Translations under genes and position numbers: made by a program
Assembly (NCBI GenBank): GCA_026225275.1
Contig: JAMFSL010000067.1
Span: forward strand, 1-64,000
Length of the DNA stretch: 64,000 bases
Direction of reading: 5' to 3'
Source: Puia dinghuensis
GTDB taxonomy: Bacteria > Bacteroidota > Bacteroidia > Chitinophagales > Chitinophagaceae
Part shown: positions 62,608 through 64,000 of the stretch, piece by piece
Layout: every line of letters begins with the position of its first letter
Position numbering within the stretch: the stretch's first letter is position 1
The notes under the pieces: model-generated
What the model saw: only the letters and a program-made list of their open reading frames with translations
What the model was told of the DNA's origin: nothing
Databases searched by the model: none

Positions 62608-63369
62608 ATGAGACAAATATATACCCTTCTGACCGCTGCCGTGGTGCTTGGATTGAGCAGTTGCTCTTCCTCGAAGCAGACCACTAGTTCCAGTTCGCCG
62701 GACATGTATTCCAGTCCTTCCAAGTCGACTTCGGGCGACTATTATGCTGCGGCGCCTAACGACCAGTATATTCAAATGAAGGCGACTGACCCCGATCGTT
62801 GGTCCTATTTCGATGATTATGACGCGTACGACTCCTATTATTCCGCTGCACCGGCGTATGGCGGTTATGGCGGCTATTATGGGGGGATGGGATATCCTTC
62901 TCCTTACTACGGCTTCGGCTATGGTGCCGGATTCGGTCCTTCCTTCGGGCTGGGCTTCGGCGATCCCTTCTTCATGTGGAACAGTTATTTTATGTGGAAC
63001 AGCTGGTATAATCCTTATTTCTACAATCCTTATTATGGCGGCGGTGTTTTGCTTGTCGGCAAAGGCGCTACTGCGGGTACTTCACTCTATTCGAATCTCC
63101 GTCCTTTCGCTACCACTTCCACTGCTCATGGTCTGGCCCACTATGCCACTACCAGCTCCGGCAGGAATGCGGTCTATCGTCCGGGCATGGTCTCGACCAC
63201 TGCTTATAACAGAGCTGTGGCAAGGTCAGCATCATCCGGCTTCCGCCCTGTCAATAGCGAGAATAATGGATTCCGTACCATGCAATCCACCCGTAGCTAT
63301 AGTCCTGCTTTCAATTCCGGCGGGGGCGGCGGATTCAGGGGCGGCGGCGGATTCGGTGGAAGACATTAA
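62608..63369 (+). CDS. Glycine/tyrosine-rich lipoprotein
   Basis: The 253-residue protein from ATG 62608 has a lipoprotein signal (MRQIYTLLTAAVVLGLSSC, Cys19). The mature part is low-complexity: a Ser-rich stretch, a Tyr/Gly/Phe/Pro-rich middle (YGGYGGYYGGMGYPSPYYG) and a glycine-rich tail (GGGGGFRGGGGFGGRH). I do not recognise a domain. Such vitellogenin-like, aromatic/glycine-rich envelope proteins are common in Bacteroidota and may be surface material. Frames starting upstream lack a signal peptide. Confidence 0.75.
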   Translation: MRQIYTLLTAAVVLGLSSCSSSKQTTSSSSPDMYSSPSKSTSGDYYAAAPNDQYIQMKATDPDRWSYFDDYDAYDSYYSAAPAYGGYGGYYGGMGYPSPYYGFGYGAGFGPSFGLGFGDPFFMWNSYFMWNSWYNPYFYNPYYGGGVLLVGKGATAGTSLYSNLRPFATTSTAHGLAHYATTSSGRNAVYRPGMVSTTAYNRAVARSASSGFRPVNSENNGFRTMQSTRSYSPAFNSGGGGGFRGGGGFGGRH

Positions 63370-63393
63370 TTCTAATTGATCACTACAATATTT

Positions 63394-63423
63394 AAAAGGC
63401 CGGTCTAATTGACCGGTCTTTTT
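63394..63423 (+). terminator. Intrinsic terminator after the Gly/Tyr-rich lipoprotein gene
   Basis: CCGGTC (63400-63405) pairs with GACCGG (63411-63416), the stem extends outward with G-T pairs, and TTTTT follows. Confidence 0.88.
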
Positions 63424-63460
63424 CATTTTATGTCAGGAAAGCTTCGCTTGCCGGAGCGGC

Positions 63461-64000
63461 CTACGGCCGCTTTAGTATCTCCGTCATAGCGGGCTCCATG
63501 AGTCGCGCCCAAGTTGCATATTCTTTGCCTGAAAAATGCAGGCCATCTGCGGCGATGAGGGAAGGATCGGATGCCGCCTTGCGGCTCTCTGCCGTTATGT
63601 CGATGTAATGCGCCGCGTATTGGGCTGTCAGGCGGCGATTGATCTCGTTAAAGCTATCGATCTGTTTGGCGATGAAGGAAGTATCACGGGTGTGGCCAAA
63701 AGGCGTGACCGAATAATCCGGAATAGACAGTACCAGGACATGAGAAGGGTCGTTGCCTGCCAGCAGGATGGACTTTTGCAGCAGTAGAGTAAACTGATCG
63801 AGGTATTCTGCCTGGCTCCGTCCCTGGTACTGGTTATTCACCCCGATCAGCAGGCTGACCAGCCGGTAGGGCGTAGCTGGCTTCAATTGGGAGACAGCAT
63901 CCAGCAGATTGCCGGTGGTCCAGCCTGTGACGGCGATAATGTCGGGATCCTGACAGGACAGATGGTCAGTCCCGTTGAGCAAGCGGACGGCCTGAACGGG
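63461..64000 (-). CDS. SGNH/GDSL hydrolase family protein (N-terminus beyond window)
   Basis: At least 179 residues are visible, and the frame continues to the window edge (PVQAVRLLNG) without a start. Recognisable parts are the block III asparagine segment VSLLIGVNNQYQGRS and the C-terminal active-site Asp-x-x-His in LIAADGLHFSGKEY. It also has VLSIPDYSVTPFGHTRDTS. The catalytic block I serine (GDS) would be upstream outside the window. It should be an esterase or acyl hydrolase; substrate unknown. Confidence 0.85.
   Translation of the reverse strand, partial: PVQAVRLLNGTDHLSCQDPDIIAVTGWTTGNLLDAVSQLKPATPYRLVSLLIGVNNQYQGRSQAEYLDQFTLLLQKSILLAGNDPSHVLVLSIPDYSVTPFGHTRDTSFIAKQIDSFNEINRRLTAQYAAHYIDITAESRKAASDPSLIAADGLHFSGKEYATWARLMEPAMTEILKRP

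Noticed and set aside
1-64000. tRNA, rRNA, prophage, insertion sequence or integron
   Set aside because: No cloverleaf-like genes, rRNA, transposase, integrase or long inverted repeats were seen on either strand.

Overview
This 64 kb window is chromosomal DNA of a Bacteroidota bacterium, most like the Chitinophagaceae. Three things support this. (1) The promoters are of the Bacteroidota type (TAnnTTTG -7 boxes, few Shine-Dalgarno sites). (2) The gene families are typical: DUF3857, DUF4397, DUF4399, DUF5103/T9SS plug, lipidated BamA/TamA-like protein, DUF2752 and CCC-motif membrane proteins. (3) GC is moderate, with short intergenic spaces. I see no phage, transposon, CRISPR array, rRNA or tRNA. 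It looks like core chromosome with a mix of housekeeping and envelope genes.

Layout. 1-4.6 kb: two tandem DUF3857 secreted proteins (the first cut by the window edge), then an ECF sigma factor with a TM-anchored beta-barrel protein carrying an 18-bp repeat. 4.6-13 kb: bioA, a DUF2911 protein, an ABC-2 permease with an SRPBCC protein, sppA, the folK/deoxynucleoside kinase/MFS operon and a cysteine-cluster protein. 13-22 kb: a sterol-desaturase-type hydroxylase, gcvP, lipoproteins, an AraC remnant, a lactonase and a dipeptidase. 22-37 kb: GH78 rhamnosidase, START protein, YceI, ABC-F ATPase, M28 peptidase, an RlmK-like methyltransferase/MFS pair, DUF4197, FKBP isomerase, M1 aminopeptidase. 37-46 kb: a GT35-like protein without the usual PLP lysine, a DtxR/MntR regulator plus Nramp transporter, two tandem Crp/Fnr regulators, NADP-isocitrate dehydrogenase, and moaD divergent from a cysteine-rich FNR-like regulator. 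46-53 kb: transaldolase, the SRP RNA gene, a T9SS plug protein, a LolC/E-type permease, a TrmH methyltransferase, a TamL-like protein and truB. 53-64 kb: a five-gene MoxR/DUF58/DUF4350/DUF4129/SpoIIM operon with a divergent RDD gene, three small membrane proteins, proS, a Gly/Tyr-rich lipoprotein and a partial SGNH hydrolase.

The most useful non-protein observations are these. The small SRP RNA is on the minus strand at 46688-46784. A possible small RNA lies upstream of gcvP. Perfect dyads are centred on the TTTG of the -7 box upstream of the MntR-type regulator and upstream of a Crp-type regulator. Several genes have a TAnnTTTG box only 3-5 nt before the start codon, which suggests leaderless mRNAs. 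I found no clear large undescribed system; the best leads are the regulatory architecture, the sigma/anti-sigma-barrel fusion and the lysine-less GT35 protein.
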